DNA from: Acidimicrobiia bacterium
GTDB lineage: Bacteria; Actinomycetota; Acidimicrobiia; Acidimicrobiales; Aldehydirespiratoraceae
Reading direction: 5' to 3'
Assembly (NCBI GenBank): GCA_022821685.1
Contig: JAJEDD010000041.1
Coordinates: 1 to 41,485, forward strand
Length of the DNA: 41,485 bases
Part shown: piece by piece, positions 40,296 through 41,485 of the stretch
How positions within the stretch are numbered: the first letter of the stretch is position 1
Layout of the letters: the number at the start of each line of letters is the position of its first letter
Program-made: the position numbers and the translations under genes
The notes under the pieces: model-generated
Database searches by the model: none
Told to the model about the DNA's origin: nothing
Seen by the model: only the letters and a program-made list of their open reading frames with translations

Positions 40296-41485
40296 GGCCC
40301 TTCTTCTTTCGTTGATCCACTCGCACACGTCCTGTGAGCAGCGCGTCCGCCACGGAAGCAGCAGCAGAGGCGAGATCAGACCGCTCCTTCCGCGTCTGTT
40401 CGATGCTAGTATCGACACCATCGAGAATAGCAGCGATGGCCCGCTGCTCAGATGTGGGCGGGAGGGCTATCGGTAGGGACGAGTATTCAGTTGCATTGAT
40501 GTTGGGCTGAGCACCCACGCGCAGCATCGAAGCGACCCACTTCCGGTAGAACGATCCACGAGTCCAAAGCTCTAGGAATCTTGGGTAAGCGACTTCGGGC
40601 ATTGCTCGAAATCTGATCAAGTACCCCGCATAAACACAGGGACCATCCTCATATCGATATAGATATGACCTCCCAACGCTACCGCTTCTTGCAAACAAGA
40701 GATCTCCTGCTTCCAGTTCGTAGCCTTCGACTCTCTTGGGATCAGCTGAACGAACGTCATGTCGACGAAGATAGCCGTCATCAGTGATGTCAGTAATGCG
40801 CACATAGCGAGGGAGGCTCAAGTCGAATGGGCGAGCCGGCGCACTAGCGCCATACCGAGGTGCGTCACATACTTGGCCGAGGCGGACAGGTGTCCAGGTA
40901 GCGGGGATGGTTCCCAGGCCGGGTACTTCCCTATATTCGGAATGTTGGCCGGGGATGCCACGGGTCAGAAGTTCCTGGAGTAGAGCATCGCGCAGGCACT
41001 CTGTAGCTGCGATGACCTCATCAGTGCGCTCGATCGCCTCATCAATGGAGTCCAAGACCGCAGCAATGGCCCGCTGCTCAGACAACGGCGGAAGGAGAAA
41101 GCGGAAGCTCCGCAGATGGGTCCACGATGTTCGTGGCATCCTAGTGCCCGTCACACCACGCATAGCGTGGCTGTGTAGGCGGGCGCTACGGATCAAGTGG
41201 TTGAGAAAGCTACCTATCAGTTTGCCATTCGCGTGAATTGCGAGAATATCGGTTGAACACACGCCATCGAAGCTAGCGCGAGCGACTTTTCGCAAATTCG
41301 GACGAAGCTTACCATACAAAATGTCACCCTCAGAGAAGATAGTCTTGTTGCTGATTGACTCATCTGATGTGCCATGACCATTCAATACTCCACTCGAATT
41401 CATATTTTCAAGGCCAACAAACGGGCGCGTGTCGCCTTCGTTTGGCTTGATCTGCTTCTGCCGGATGCCCGAGACTTCACCAAGC
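40273..41485 (-). CDS. hsdS: Type I restriction-modification specificity subunit S (5' end off window)
   Basis: DNA-recognition subunit. The frame is open to the window edge, so the N-terminus is missing; an internal ATG at 41403 is not the start because FVGLEN..., EGDTRP and LGEVSGIRQKQI upstream are typical HsdS sequence. Two target-recognition domains are each followed by the conserved helix: first FLLPPLSEQRAIAAVLDSIDEAIERTDEVI, then IALPPTSEQRAIAAILDGVDTSIEQTRKE. The second TRD begins VPGLGTIPATWTPVRLGQV. Base composition is lower in G+C than the core genes, as usual for laterally moved S subunits. The partner hsdM is presumably beyond the right edge. Confidence 0.9.
   Translation of the reverse strand, partial: LGEVSGIRQKQIKPNEGDTRPFVGLENMNSSGVLNGHGTSDESISNKTIFSEGDILYGKLRPNLRKVARASFDGVCSTDILAIHANGKLIGSFLNHLIRSARLHSHAMRGVTGTRMPRTSWTHLRSFRFLLPPLSEQRAIAAVLDSIDEAIERTDEVIAATECLRDALLQELLTRGIPGQHSEYREVPGLGTIPATWTPVRLGQVCDAPRYGASAPARPFDLSLPRYVRITDITDDGYLRRHDVRSADPKRVEGYELEAGDLLFARSGSVGRSYLYRYEDGPCVYAGYLIRFRAMPEVAYPRFLELWTRGSFYRKWVASMLRVGAQPNINATEYSSLPIALPPTSEQRAIAAILDGVDTSIEQTRKERSDLASAAASVADALLTGRVRVDQRKKKGHGSAGKG

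Noticed and set aside
41401..41403. ATG 41403 as the start of hsdS
   Set aside because: The frame continues to the window edge with typical HsdS sequence, so the true start lies outside.
1..41485. tRNA and rRNA genes
   Set aside because: No cloverleaf-like TTCGA-loop segment ending in a plausible acceptor stem or rRNA core was recognised in the gaps; a covariance-model search would settle this.

Overview
The window is a G+C-rich chromosomal segment of an actinobacterium. Three genes point there: a DUF3039 protein, a mycothiol-dependent formaldehyde dehydrogenase (mycothiol is the actinobacterial thiol), and short start-proximal -10 boxes of the TAnnnT type. Gene content and protein style would fit the class Acidimicrobiia, but that placement is inference. 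No rRNA, tRNA or CRISPR array was recognised.

Positions 1-9,100 hold surE, an ABC-F ATPase, DUF3039, a peptidoglycan-binding membrane protein, two alkylation-repair enzymes (AlkA-like and AlkD-like), mscR, a frameshifted pcm behind a DUF2277 gene remnant, and guanine deaminase. Positions 9,100-20,260 hold L-threonine aldolase, a damaged FitA/VapC-type toxin-antitoxin pair, an Fpg/Nei glycosylase, engB, a class V aminotransferase with a possible leader ORF, a small protein plus retropepsin pair, a CBS-less GuaB-family enzyme, an SDR, rlmB-ispF-ispD, and a Crp/Fnr regulator.

Positions 20,260-25,410 are an accessory island. Its core is a translationally coupled three-gene operon: a UvrD-type helicase, a DarT-like DNA ADP-ribosyltransferase and an ADP-ribosylglycohydrolase. 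A GIY-YIG/T5orf172-type nuclease gene converges on it. This is the best candidate here for a little-described defence or toxin-antitoxin system. Positions 25,447-30,568 are a minus-strand run: an SDR, an epimerase, a small membrane protein, methylmalonyl-CoA mutase and its MeaB chaperone. A sterol-desaturase-family protein, a secreted LysM-tagged 5'-nucleotidase and an orphan sulfoacetaldehyde acetyltransferase (xsc) follow. Positions 35,808-41,485 are a type I restriction locus (hsdS cut by the window edge, hsdR, and a YgjP-like peptidase) with an MntA/HepT toxin-antitoxin pair inside it; hepT is fused to the tail of a second nucleotidyltransferase.

A dispersed intergenic repeat of about 130 bp runs through the window in at least seven places. 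One copy splits the antitoxin and toxin genes and is flanked by a 9-bp direct repeat, so the family looks like a non-autonomous mobile element (MITE-like) that favours stop codons. Several scars (frameshifted pcm, gene remnants, an amber codon in the antitoxin, a chimeric hepT, and hsdR without a canonical start) suggest a genome accumulating small lesions, or some assembly errors. Functions rest on motif recognition by eye; no database search was run.
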